64,000 nt of DNA, from the NCBI GenBank assembly GCA_020747015.1, contig JAGTJM010000015.1, positions 310,001-374,000 of the forward strand, given 5' to 3'. Positions 36,083-46,826 of the stretch are shown piece after piece (positions within the stretch are counted from its first letter, which is position 1; every line of letters begins with the position of its first letter). Below the pieces are notes generated by a model. That model saw nothing but the letters and a program-made list of their open reading frames with translations, searched no databases and had not been told where the DNA came from. This stretch comes from Pyrenochaeta sp. MPI-SDFR-AT-0127. Taxonomy: Eukaryota > Ascomycota > Dothideomycetes > Pleosporales > Cucurbitariaceae. Made by a program: the position numbers and the translations under genes.

Positions 36083-37242
36083 TTATTCGTTATAATGGAA
36101 AACCTGCAATCGTTGTTAGCTATTGAAGAAATGAGGGCGAAACGCTGAAGACCCACAAGATAGTTTGGCAGACCAAAGCTCTCCCAGTTGAGTCGGTTCG
36201 CCATCTTTGCGAATCCTTCTGTCTCAATGAGGTGGTAGAAGGCAAACGGCGGAAACATGGCTCCATCACGGTGCACCTCAGCCTTGACCAGTAGTGTTGT
36301 ACCCCCGACGCCATCAAGCTTGATTTTCGACCCAGGGTCTGCAGATGGATCATACATCTTCCCCATCAAGCTGCGGTAAGTGGGCATCTCGGCATAGCCC
36401 TCCAGGAGAATATCATCTTTGCCCATTTTTGCGCCCAGTTCCTTTGCCGTTGGACTATCAATCCAATTGTTGAGATCGTACTCGCGAATGTCCATGGCCT
36501 TCTTCTCTTCATTGTAATATCTCTGGAAGCAGTTGGGCACAATGATAGGCACATCGTAACCGGCGAGATCTTGAATCAGGGTCGGCGGTGTCTCAATGAT
36601 GTCGGCGTCCATCCACAGGACCCAGGAAGTGGTGGGGCCCATAGTTGTGAAAAGGAGGGAGTTGCGCGCCTTGGCCATGGCTGCACGACGCGCCTTCTGG
36701 GCCTCCATCTTGTGTCGCTCCGCCTCATCTTGTGATTGTAGTGGGGACTCGGTGTCCTGGCGAAGAATGGTGACAGCAGCGAAGCGTTTGTTTTTTGGCC
36801 CTGACTGTGTCTTTGTTACTTGCGCCTGCAAAGCGGCGTATGCAGCATTGCCCTCCTTTGTTTTTGGTATTATGAAGCCCAGCGAAATGAGGTTATGTGG
36901 ATAATTGAGCTTCAAGATATTGTCCCAGTACTCTTGGTAGAACCGCGCCAAAGGGGTGAGAATGAGGACCGTCTCCTCATTTTCTATCGGTGTTCGCGAC
37001 GTTGTGAGGTTGTTCATGTAGTAGTGTACAACGGGCGGCGCCGCCTGTGGAGCGTTTCCTTTGGATTTCCGGAAAGGCAGTGATGGCGGAGAGAGGGGGT
37101 TTGATGCTGCCTCCCCCGCATTCTTGTTCTTGCCAATTGTAGGGGCATCTTCGCCGGAGAAAAAGAAGACGAAGAAGCCTATGCAGAGGATGCCGGCAAG
37201 GACTATGGTGATGGGATTCGAGCGTCGAAATGTGCGTGCCAT
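36083..37242 (-). CDS. Mnn9-like alpha-1,6-mannosyltransferase of the Golgi (GT62, Anp1/Van1/Mnn9 family)
   Basis: Exon 1 (37242-36157) and a 21-nt last exon (36103-36083) encode about 367 residues. A short cytosolic Arg-rich head and one signal anchor (ITIVLAGILCIGFFVFFFSG) place the enzyme as a type II Golgi protein. The GT62 domain shows ETVLILTPLARFYQEYWDNI, PHNLISLGFI, the dense block ARNSLLFTTMGPTTSWVLWM with DAD metal-binding acid residues (MDADI), and VPNCFQRYY. The end reads LPNYLVFHYNE only when the 53-nt intron is removed; this ending is the family hallmark, which supports the tiny last exon. The enzyme would extend N-glycan outer chains in the mannan polymerase complex. Size and sequence fit Mnn9 better than Van1 or Anp1. 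Confidence 0.87.
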
Positions 37243-37702
37243 TGTGGCGGAAGGACTAGGAAAGGAGGCGAACTGCGGTTGCCAGAATGGGAGTGTCTAT
37301 AAGTGGTGCATCAGAAGAGAAAAATGGGGGTTGGTGGTGAAGTTGCGGTCGTTGTTCGGCGCAAGGAGGTGTGCGAGATGTGGCCAAGCTGGCGATCGAA
37401 AAAGTGTCAGCGGCGCGCGCAGATACGGGGGGTGGGTCTTCAACGGGCGTCGGGTCCAAGAGGGCGAAGGAGCACAACAAGACTATTGCCTCGTTGCTTA
37501 CACGGACAAGTGTCAGAAGTGGCTGCTCGTTTGACGTCGGGCGTGCTTTACCTGATGCAACAGTTGGATGCGGCTCAGCTTACTCATCCCGAGCTCTAGC
37601 TGCGGGAGCGCCTGCTGGGGGGGTTGCCAAAAAGTCCTGACCTCATGCTCCGTTCCAACACAACGTCTGTGTGTCTCGCCATGGTCAATTGAGCCTCGAC
37701 CA
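37243..37702. promoter_or_regulatory. Bidirectional promoter, MNN9-like gene / mitochondrial protein gene
   Basis: 460 bases between divergent ATGs. Overlapping short open frames on both strands have no domain. Confidence 0.45.
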
Positions 37703-39522
37703 ATGCCTCCCTTGGTCGCACGACAATGGCAAGTCGTGATGGGTGCTCCTGCCACTATCGGCACCCTCTTTCGCCCACGGCGGCTTTTCACGCCTACTGT
37801 CGCTGCGGTTTGGCGCTCATACGCCCGCCAGGCGAAGCCCAGTAAGAGCGTGTCTCGCCCAATAGTCCCTCTCAACAGCGCAATCATTATACCTGCTTCT
37901 GTACCGGATGCTGTGAGACACTTGAAATCTGCTTTGTGGATGCACACTAATCTTCACAGCGTCCTGCAGACTTGATACACTTCATCCAGCCCGTGCTGCG
38001 TAAGCATATAAGCAAAGAAACCTTCTGCGTCTTCCTAGTCACCCCGTCCTTTGCGCCATGGCTTCTCAATGATGCCGTTTTCCTCGAGAAAGCGCTACAT
38101 CAGGCTTACAGCAAACTGTGGTGCGGATCAAATGAGACGGAACCGCCGCCCTTTCAGATACGCGCCCTGTGTGCTGTGGTTGATAAGCTTCCTACCGGGA
38201 GGGCTTTCAGGTCGGCAGCAACAATTGGAGATGAAGTGGCACGTCGTATGGTCGAGCCGCCTGTTGCTGAGGCTGGCTTCGAAGGTATCGCATATGCCAC
38301 GCTGCCAGCTACGGCATCCGTGTCGTCAACAGCGCCAGTCTCGTCTGACAAGGCTGCTATTGATTTCATCGTCAACGAGCATACGGCAGACGGGAACAAG
38401 AACAGCGACGTCTTGCGGGTACCCCTCGCAAATACAGTCTTCCAAACAGGAACCGCCACCACGATGACGTTCTCCACATGGAAGGCTCGTAGCACGACGG
38501 AACGACTGGAGCTGGTAACGAAATCGAGCATTTCTCATCACGGAGTTCGAATAGCTGGACGTGATCGAGCGGTTGACCGCACCGTTTCTGCTCTCAGCAT
38601 TCCTCTTGTCCCCCTGACTGTCCCTCGACGTGTTGAAGGATGCATGGGCAACATCATCCGTCGAGTGACTGGACCTGAAGGCAATGCCCTTACAGCATCG
38701 TCAGAACTAGAAGAGGTCGTCCCAAGGTTTTTCAAGTCACGAGGGGAATCTGCGCAAGCAACTACTGCTTGGGCTCTCGTGATCCCTGGGCCGATGTCAG
38801 AAACAATGAGTCTAAGAACGAAAAAGCTTCTTGCGACACTGCAGACCAATAGCGAAGTTAATCACGAAGGAAATGACTTGTGGGAGCGTCTTTGGCAAGA
38901 TGACCCGCCCGCTTGGAACACACTTGTGCCAACAGCACTTGCCGAAGGGGCGCGCCTCCATCGCGTTCTCAGTGGAGGAGGTGGATGGGGAAAGAAGGCG
39001 GGCTTGTTGTCCCTAGACCCTGTCCCCACCAGCGACCATGCGCATCAACAGAGTCCGGGAGAGATACCGAGTATGCTCGAGGACCCACAGGACTTCGCTT
39101 CCACACTGACACCAGTTGTACAAGATGGAGACTTTGTACAGTTCTTTGTCTCCCCAGGTTTAGGAGCTGGTGCTGGTGGTAGTGAACCGAACGGTCTGGC
39201 AGAATTCTTGGCTCTTCCGAAACAAGACATCTTCGGCTGGGAATTTGGCACGATTCCTAGTACGGTGGATTCATTACCTGGAGGCTCATGGCAGCACACA
39301 AATTCGACTTCGAATGAAGTTTCTGTATTTAAGAACACATTTGGCGCTTTGGCCGAAGGTGGCTTGATGCTCACACAGCGCATTCTAGCAAAGAAAGGAG
39401 AAACAGCTTCTGCGATGGGTGCTACTATAGTCGATGTTCCCTTTTCCCGCTTCTGGGCCGTGGAATTATCAGACAAGGGTGGCTCGAATCGGGATGTAGG
39501 TGAGCCTGAAGGTGTACGATAG
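37703..39522 (+). CDS. Probable mitochondrial protein of unknown function
   Basis: Exons 37703-37912 and 37960-39522 join in phase 0 to give 590 residues. The N-terminus is rich in Arg, Ser and Ala and poor in acidic residues (TIGTLFRPRRLFTPTVAAVW, then RSYARQAKPSKS), as in mitochondrial presequences. The body contains SGGGGWGKKAGLLSLDPV and FVSPGLGAGAGG but no domain that I can name. An alternative 3' splice is possible: a GTGAGC donor at 39500 and an acceptor at 39557 would replace the last seven residues and end the protein at 39607. Met13 is another possible start. The mitochondrial location is inferred only from the presequence-like head. Confidence 0.7.
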
Positions 39523-39965
39523 TCTTGTGTTGAGCTTTAGTCTAATTGTGCAAGTAGCCATTGAATCCTTCGAAGAAGACCCAAATTTTGGCATCTCAGC
39601 CCATTAGTCAACGGCTCCGCACGCATCTAAAAGCTATTGAGGGGGAACGCGCTTTCGAAGCTAGAGAAGCTCGGCCAGCTGGAAAGGCTCATGAAATCAC
39701 CACAAACCAGTCAGGCACTACGATACAATTGCCAAATTGCGCAGCAACTAACATCAGACCAAATATACTCGCAGCACGCAAGAGGGCACGCGGAATAGAG
39801 AGAAAAATTACGCGCCTCAAAGTCGAGTACATAAACATCGTATCCCCTGCTGAGCAGCATCTACGATCTGCATCACCTGGGAAATTGAAGCACTCAGATG
39901 GGGAAGCGCGCCCACCAACCAACGAGGCTTCACATTTGGCCGAAGAATCACCCTGGAACGCATCT

Positions 39966-41477
39966 ATGATGGTTCAGCTAACCCCGAGCAAGCCAGTTGT
40001 AATCAAAGACGTTTTCAATTTACATGCAGCTTTCAACCAATTGCGCCGTATCGGAAAGAGAATTGCGATATTGACATCAGACTACAAAGTCATCATGCTT
40101 TGTTTGGGTCGTAGTCAGCGCATACGTTTAGGTTCATGTAGAGCAAGTCTGGACGAGGCATCAACCAATCCACAAATGACAAACTCAACAGCCCGCGAAT
40201 CAGAGCTGGCAGTAGAGACACCAAAGACGACCGTATCTAATCCAATGCGTATATGTGCTGCTGACTACGCCGTCAACCCACGAGCGGCAGATAGGAGATT
40301 ACAGAGGATAACTAGGCGGATCAAAAATCTGGAAGCAGAATCAAAGACCATCATACTCAGTATCGATCAGCGCATTCGTGTTGTACGAACACGAAGAAGG
40401 CTAATCAAGAAAGTGAAGCAGCACACAGAGGCACCCGAGCAGCTACATGAGGAGGTCACTGGAGTATTACTCCGTGGACTCTTTAGACACCTTAAAGAGC
40501 AAAAGACTACACGGCTTTACCGAGCCTACCGTCGTAGTCTTCGAAAGCGCTCTAAAAGTACCCACGACATGGTAAATCACTTCAAAGACCTTGGGAGCAC
40601 ACCTCCGTTTTTCACCACCCGAACTACTCATATCCAATCCAACATGAATGCGGCTCACATGAAGGCAAAAAGGGCCCGAAGGTGGAATGCTCTACAAGTA
40701 TACTTCGCGCGTGCAGCGAGTGCTTCAGCTCGTACAGTTTACGGCTTGGATATCTTGTTTCGTTGGCGCCTAGGCCACATGATACGCAGTAGACTCCCAC
40801 ATCGACGTCGAAAAACTGTGAGAGCAGAAATCGATCGACTGCAGTCACGGCTCTTCGTTCTTAGAGACTATACGGAGATATTGGTCCACAACAGACCCAG
40901 TGTGACAAGACAGTCCATCAGGGACTATCTTATCTTCATGGAGCTGAGGAGTCGTGTGCAGCGGCGATTGCAAGGAACGATAGAGAAGATGAGAGAGACA
41001 AGGAGGCGATATGAGCGAGACGATACAGTCAGACTCGTCACTGGAGAACCCCCCACTGCCACGTATTCGCGATTACTACGAAAATTAGCCACCCCATATT
41101 TGCGTAGAAAAAAATCTGCTCCTAAGCGCAGAAGTATTCCTCCTAAGCTCAGAAAAATACTTCCTAGATCGAGGTCCCGTAAATCCAAAGCCACAGACCC
41201 TAGAGGCAATCCATCACTACGTGCAGAGATGAAAAGGAGGAAAAAAGAGTTCGCAGCGCAAGTGGTCTCGTGGCTTGACGGAAGCTCAAGCCTAGCGCAA
41301 AACGAAGGTGCGCAGGCGCTGCCTGGCTCGACAAAGAGCCAGGAAAAGTATTTTGAAGCGCAATACAATAATAAACCGGATCCTAACAAAGAAGTCAAAC
41401 ACACTGGGCTTCAGCTGTTGCTTGAGACACTGGGAAAGCAGGACGAAAAAAGTCATAGCCGGAGGAGAAGACGATGA
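39966..41477 (+). CDS. Arg/Lys-rich protein with internal repeats, start uncertain
   Basis: One frame is open from 39558 to the stop at 41477 (about 638 codons), but its first in-frame ATG is at 39966, so the call uses that Met (503 residues). Coding-like content continues upstream: a repeat unit at 39762-39866 (ARKRARGIERKITRLKVEYI) resembles units at 40017-40127 (FNQLRRIGKRIAILTSDYKV) and 40275-40385 (ADRRLQRITRRIKNLEAESK). This suggests a missing 5' exon. The whole protein is strongly basic, with many RR and RRR runs and a Lys/Arg-rich tail, and has no signal peptide or membrane segment. Heptad-like spacing suggests helical pairs. No family recognised; nucleic-acid binding is only a guess from charge. 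Confidence 0.55.
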   Translation: MMVQLTPSKPVVIKDVFNLHAAFNQLRRIGKRIAILTSDYKVIMLCLGRSQRIRLGSCRASLDEASTNPQMTNSTARESELAVETPKTTVSNPMRICAADYAVNPRAADRRLQRITRRIKNLEAESKTIILSIDQRIRVVRTRRRLIKKVKQHTEAPEQLHEEVTGVLLRGLFRHLKEQKTTRLYRAYRRSLRKRSKSTHDMVNHFKDLGSTPPFFTTRTTHIQSNMNAAHMKAKRARRWNALQVYFARAASASARTVYGLDILFRWRLGHMIRSRLPHRRRKTVRAEIDRLQSRLFVLRDYTEILVHNRPSVTRQSIRDYLIFMELRSRVQRRLQGTIEKMRETRRRYERDDTVRLVTGEPPTATYSRLLRKLATPYLRRKKSAPKRRSIPPKLRKILPRSRSRKSKATDPRGNPSLRAEMKRRKKEFAAQVVSWLDGSSSLAQNEGAQALPGSTKSQEKYFEAQYNNKPDPNKEVKHTGLQLLLETLGKQDEKSHSRRRRR

Positions 41478-41951
41478 GCGATATAGTTTTGGTGTATATG
41501 AGTCAAGGATTCGATGTATACTTAAGCTGTGCGTAGAAGCCTAAATATGAGCATTGGAGGCGTTATCAAAGGAGTCTAAGAAGCATGTCTGAGTAGAGAG
41601 GTTAAACAATGAGCCATTTGTAAGATAATGTCAAGATCACTTTCACCATTCTGGAACTTTGTGGACCGGTTTCTTAACTGTCATACATTTATCGAGCGGA
41701 TGTACGGTTGCTGCTCTGCCTTGCCTAACAATACTTTTCCAATTGTCTCGCACAATCTTACCACGGATCCCAACAAATTGCTTCAGTGGAAAGTCATGGA
41801 ATCCAAATAATTGCTGTCCTAAATCACAATGCGTATGAACCACTTGGTTTTCGGTCTTTGCAGTGATCACTACGTGTTACATATTTCATTCCACATGTTT
41901 CAACCAATCTTCCACAGTGATAGACCAACTCATCAATCTCCCCTTCCCGAG
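41478..41951. other. Intergenic between convergent genes
   Basis: About 470 bases of facing 3' regions. No feature recognised. Confidence 0.4.
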
Positions 41952-42805
41952 TTAGCAGTTCCACCCCCCATCAACACTAACCGCGTTCCCCGTGATAAAA
42001 CTCGCCCCATCGCCTAGTAAATATGCAATCAATTCCGCACACTCCTCCGGCTGTCCGCTTCTCCTTAGCGCAACACTCGTAATCTTCTTGTTCCGCTCTT
42101 CTTTCCCTCCATTCGCAACCGCAATATCCCTGCTCTTGTGGTTCATAGGCGTGTCGATGTAACCCGGGCAAATGGCATTGACACGGACACCACGGTGGCC
42201 AGCTTCTTTGGCGGCGCTGCGGGTCAGACCGATGACGCCGTGTTTGCTGGCCGTGTAGGCGGCATTGTTCGCCATTCCTTGGACGCCTGCTATGCTGCTG
42301 GCATTTACGATTGCGCCTTTGTCTGACATGTGCTGTAATTGGTACTTTAGACATAGCATGACGCCTTTTAGGTTGACGTTCATGATGAAATCCCACTCGG
42401 CCATGTCTTGCTGGTCAATGCCGCGGATGCCTATCGACTTCCCTGGTCTATGTTAGTACCACTCATGGTCTTTTTTAGGATTTGCAGATTGCGGAATGAC
42501 AAGGAACTGATCGTACCAATGACGCCCGCCAAATTCGCCGCGCCATCTAGACGCCCATACACATTAACAATGGTCTCTATCCATTTTTGCACTTCCTCTT
42601 CTTTGCTAACGTTCAGGACATATGGCAAAATCTCTACACTCGGAAATCTCTGCTTCAACGCCTTCTCCGCTTCTTCGAGAGCCACACTATTTACGTCCGC
42701 GATTGACAGCGTTGCATTCCTGGATGCGAGGAGATGTGCAGTTGCGAGACCGATGCCGGATGCAGCGCCAGTTATAGCTATCACACGTCCGTTGAAGAGT
42801 GTCAT
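41952..42805 (-). CDS. Short-chain dehydrogenase/reductase (SDR family)
   Basis: Exons 42805-42517 and 42442-41952 join in frame for 259 residues. This is the classical SDR layout: the nucleotide-binding TGAASGIG near the N-terminus, SIADVN after the second strand (Asp, suggesting NAD over NADP), an NLAG variant of NNAG, catalytic Ser in NASSIAGVQG, YTASK for the Tyr/Lys pair, and the C-terminal SVDGGW. The substrate is unknown. Similar fungal enzymes act on secondary alcohols, sugars or small carbonyls. The acceptor chosen (after CCAG at 42443) restores VIGKSIGIRGIDQQD; an alternative AG seven bases earlier in the transcript gives an early stop. Confidence 0.85.
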
Positions 42806-43618
42806 TGCTGTTTTCTTGGGAAATGGGCTTTGAGCGTGTATTCAACACGTGACAGTAGAAACTTATGGTCCTTGTGTACACTTGTGCACACATGTGGCGG
42901 AGGGAAGGCATGATAAGGGGTCCCAAACTTCGGATATCCTCTTCCGAGTACTCTCAACTCTAGCTCCGAAGATACGCGGGGTAATGCAGAATCTCGACCT
43001 GCAGGCATTCCGGATCTCTTGTCTACTTGTACCTGAACCGGAGTGCGGCATTTCGCAATATAGTGTGAAGTTGCAGTGGAAATGTGCGATGGATACATTG
43101 ACGCTGACAAAGCATCAGGGGCCTAATACGTGTGAGGGTCACTAGGATATCTCCGAACATAGCACGACACAGCAGATGCGATAAGAATATGCGAGGGACA
43201 ATGTAGGAAAGCAGAGCTCTTGATCGTTCTGAAGGATCCATTTCTCTTATAAGCCTACCCAATCCAGCGCCAACCCATATGCTTGGGCACATCATCCGGC
43301 TTTTGCCCTAAACGCCTCGGCTGATAAACTCGGAAAGATGAAGCAAGAAACGTGTGATAAGACATTAAATTTTGTATCCAGGTAGTGGAACCCGGAAATG
43401 TGCTGAACATCAACAGGTGATGGTTTGAGGGAATGCCTAGAAGCCGTTGCAAACGGATCATTCGTGTATGTAGATAACGGTGGGCTTTCACCTCCACTTG
43501 ATGATTGAGTGGCGAGTTACGGGTTGCTCGTGCCTAGACACCAGGGGTCGTCCTTTTCACGAAGTCCCGATCTCCACAGTCGACGTTAGCCAACCGCAAG
43601 AAGATTGCACAAGTGCAT
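42806..43618. other. Intergenic upstream of SDR gene
   Basis: About 810 bases with the SDR promoter and the 3' UTR of TAF14. Several short open frames on both strands have no domain. Confidence 0.4.
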
Positions 43619-44591
43619 CTATAAATCGGTCTTCGAAGCCGTGAAATCCCACAGCATCTTGACTAGTGAGTCAGGTAGCGTGTAGAGGTCAACATGAAAT
43701 TCGCCGTCTGTCATAGTATCAGTATTTTGGCTTAACAATAGATAGGGTGTAGGATAACAGACTCTCGACGTCATTCTTAGTGTAAGTCTCGCTTGTCTTG
43801 TTGTCATGCACCATGGTAACGACATGCAACAGATCATCTTCGCTCAACTTCTGCAGACCATCGGCGAGTTTTTCCATGTCTACATTCTTGTCCCTTCTGC
43901 TCTTCTTCTTAGCGGCGTCCTTGCCACGGACGCCGTTCGCGTCTGCGGAGCCTGATTCTTGCAGGAGTGCGAGGAGCTCTGGCTTAGGGTTGCGGAAGGT
44001 CTGTAAAAGTGTATTAGCACAGCCTCTCAAGATTGAGAAGCCAGCGTTGCACTCACCACCTGATGCTTGGCCTCGTACCGCTCAGACTGGAAGTTGAGGT
44101 CGTGATCTAGCGTGTGGTCGCCGCCCTTTCCGACAGCCGAGAGGACAATGGTCATGTCGAACTCACCCCAGCCCTTTTCTTCAATGCGGAACGGGGGCTT
44201 CTTGAACACTATGGCCTATGAGTATCCTCTTCCTTGTTGAGCGTATTGTGATGAGCACTCACCCTGTTTGTTCTTGTCGAATGACGGATGTAGGTTGTAT
44301 GTAGCCTTCTCGAAGACGTTTGGCATGACCTCATTGCCTTGGTCATCTAGAATCCAGATCTCTATACTCCAAGTTCGCATTGGGAAGCCCTCGACGGGAG
44401 AGGGTTCCGCGCTGTTTCTTACGTTTTAGCATCGGTTCATAGCGTGACGCGTGAGCGACGAGCGCATGCGATTGCGCAGAATACATACATAGGCTTCTGG
44501 TGCGTAACGAGCTTGACCCATCGTTTGACCTGTTCAATCATTAGCCAGTTCCCATGTTCTCGATCACCTCCGCGCAACTCACGTCCGGCAT
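43619..44591 (-). CDS. TAF14: TAF14: YEATS-domain subunit of TFIID and chromatin complexes
   Basis: Six exons: 44591-44583, 44529-44489, 44417-44263, 44208-44057, 44000-43763 and 43707-43619 give 227 residues, close to the usual size. The first exon encodes only Met-Pro-Asp. The YEATS domain then runs VKRWVKLVTHQKP, GFPMRTWSIEIWILDDQGNE, YNLHPSFDK and PPFRIEEKGWGEFDMTI, with DLNFQSERYEAKHQV closing it. A basic linker is followed by the C-terminal ET-type domain (EFHVDLYTLPDSLVKMLWDF). Yeast Taf14 reads acyl-lysine on histone H3 and is shared by TFIID, TFIIF, INO80, SWI/SNF and NuA3. The last donor (GTCTGT) is weak but restores the conserved VENGEFHVDLY junction. Confidence 0.9.
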
Positions 44592-45219
44592 CTTGTCTGA
44601 TTGTCGAATGCGCTAATTCGTTTAGTACTTGTATCTGGCTGAGCGAGCTTGCGCGACAAATCCGACACAGGGCGCGTTCCTGTCGTCCGTGTCGTGTGGT
44701 TTTCAGGAAAGTTGAGGATCGCGGTGGTGGCTGGTCGCGAGCTCTGATTTGGCGGAGGCAGACGCAGGTCGCGGGGCCGGTTATTAGTTACAGCTTGGCC
44801 TTGGCGCAAACGATCAAGCTCAGAGTAAATTGCGGGACGCTGCCGCAACAGGAAATTGGCAAGGTAAGCCCGCAACTGGCTTGGATTTGTTACCATCACG
44901 AGAGAGTGGGTGTGACCTCTCACCACGTCACTCACCTGTTCAAGGTGAGTTACGCAATCCCTGGGTTTGCTCTGCGGAACAGCAGCTCAGCGTCACCTCG
45001 AGGAGCCTGGCGCTCAATGTAGTCGAGTTTGTGGGGATTGCCATAGGCTGCAGTAGCCAGGCCAATTTAAGTGACTATCTAGTATGTGCAGGGTGTGGGA
45101 TATCTCTTCTCCGTGATATGATACCATCCCAAAAGATCATCGCTGTTCATGCATGTATGTGTCTTTTCCGATCGCATTCCACGTCCATCAATTCAAATCA
45201 GGGAATATCCAGTGACCTC
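44592..45219. other. Intergenic between TAF14 and YRB1
   Basis: About 630 bases with the TAF14 promoter and the 3' UTR of YRB1, both minus strand. No other feature seen. Confidence 0.4.
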
Positions 45220-46143
45220 TTACTGCTCTGACTTGCCGAAAAGCGCCTCGTTCTCTTGCTGGGCCTTGATGAATGCCTCCTTGAAGAGGTTGGCGTCTGT
45301 TCACGAATTGTTAGCTTAAAGCGCTACTTGCGGGTACAGGCAAACACTCACTCTCACTGTTGGCGAAACGAATTGCCAGAGTCTGAGCCTCAGGTTCGCC
45401 TTCGCTAACATCGGCGGCGGCGTTCCAGACCCAGCTGCGGTCGCTGCCTACATTGGGCGAGAGCTTCATATCCGGGACAACTATGCACATCTCAGTATAC
45501 AATCCACGCCCAATTATCGAATATCCTACCGTAGTGGTTGGCGCAGACCTTGAGCGTCTTGTCTCGTCGCATAACAAGACGGGTCTTGCCATTCTCCTTG
45601 TGCTTCAGTAACCGGACATCACCAGTGCCTCTCTCTTTCCACTCCCGTGATTCTCTGTCGAACTTGAACAGCTTAGCACGCATTTTGAACACTTGCTCCT
45701 CGAGCTCTTCGTTGGTCTTGGTATCAATCTTCTCGGTGAGGTGGACAACGGGCGCGAAATCGACATTGGGCTCCTCGTTTTCGGGATTCTCGTCCTAGGG
45801 AAAATTAGTATGGCTCAGGATCTGCTTGCAATAGTACACCTACCTCGCCCTTAGGCTTTGAGGCGCCCGATGGCTCATCGGCATCATCTGCTTCCTCCTT
45901 CTTCACCTTCGCTGGGCCGCCGCCAAACATGGAAAAGACATTGTCCTTTACAGCGGCTGCAGCAGAGGAAGCAGCATCAGCCGCCTTCTCGGTGACTGGC
46001 TTGTCATCCTTGGTTGCAGTCTCAGTCTCTGGCTTGTTGGCGGCAATGCCAGTGGTGACCTTCTCAGTCTCGTCCTTCACAAGAGTGGCTCCAGGCGCCG
46101 CGGCCTGGTCGGCGGCGGGGTCTGGTTTGGCAACGTCAGACAT
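45220..46143 (-). CDS. YRB1: Ran-binding protein 1 homologue (YRB1), RanGAP co-factor
   Basis: Exons 46143-45844, 45794-45530, 45480-45352 and 45296-45220 give 256 residues. The N-terminal ~100 residues are Ala/Glu/Lys-rich and disordered, with an FSMFGG motif reminiscent of nucleoporin-type FG. A single RanBD1 domain follows: [76 protein letters not shown] and [11 protein letters not shown]. Yrb1 binds Ran-GTP in the cytoplasm and helps RanGAP release exported cargo. The FG-containing leader is longer than in yeast Yrb1, so a Yrb2-like assignment is the alternative. Confidence 0.9.
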
Positions 46144-46826
46144 ATCTTAGGGTTTGAGAGATATGTGGGTTTGGGGTATTAGAACTAGGTGGTTAAGGAG
46201 GGAAAAATAGCTTGCAGCGGTGTGTGTTTGGGGTGTTATCGGTGTTAGCACACGCCCTAGAATTTGGAGTGGGAGGCGCGATGGAGGGGCACAAGCACCA
46301 CGCCTTTCCCAATTTGGGCTCAGCGCCTTGCGTTTGGCACGTGCATGACGTTCACTCGCCGCCTAGGGGAGCCTACGGCTGCCTTGCTTCATGCTGCTCG
46401 TGCCTACTGCTCAATCATGTACCAGGCTCACATGCAGCCCTCAACCAGTGATGCTTGATGGTACCATTAGAGCAATGACAGGACAGAATCTTCAAACAAT
46501 CCGCAACAATATTGTATAGTCAAGAAAGCCCTTCAAAATATTACCAATAATGCAGAAAAGGTTCATGAAAAGATCGTGGTATACTATAAACCCTGAATGT
46601 AGTCACAATGCGCCGGATATCTTTCTACGTCAAGTGTTCGAATTGCGGTCAACAGTATCCACGCCAATCCCTTCGTCGCTAGTTTCAAAGGGTATAAACA
46701 TAATGTCAGGTCGGCTCCCGATATCCCTGTTCTGAGGATTACATGAAAACAATGCAAACGCCACCCAATGGAGAAAAGGAGAAGAGACATCCGACTCTCC
46801 ACACCTCTCCACTCTTTCCAAGATCT
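46144..46826. promoter_or_regulatory. Upstream region of YRB1
   Basis: About 680 bases holding the YRB1 promoter and the 3' UTR of the next minus-strand gene. No gene recognised. Confidence 0.4.
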
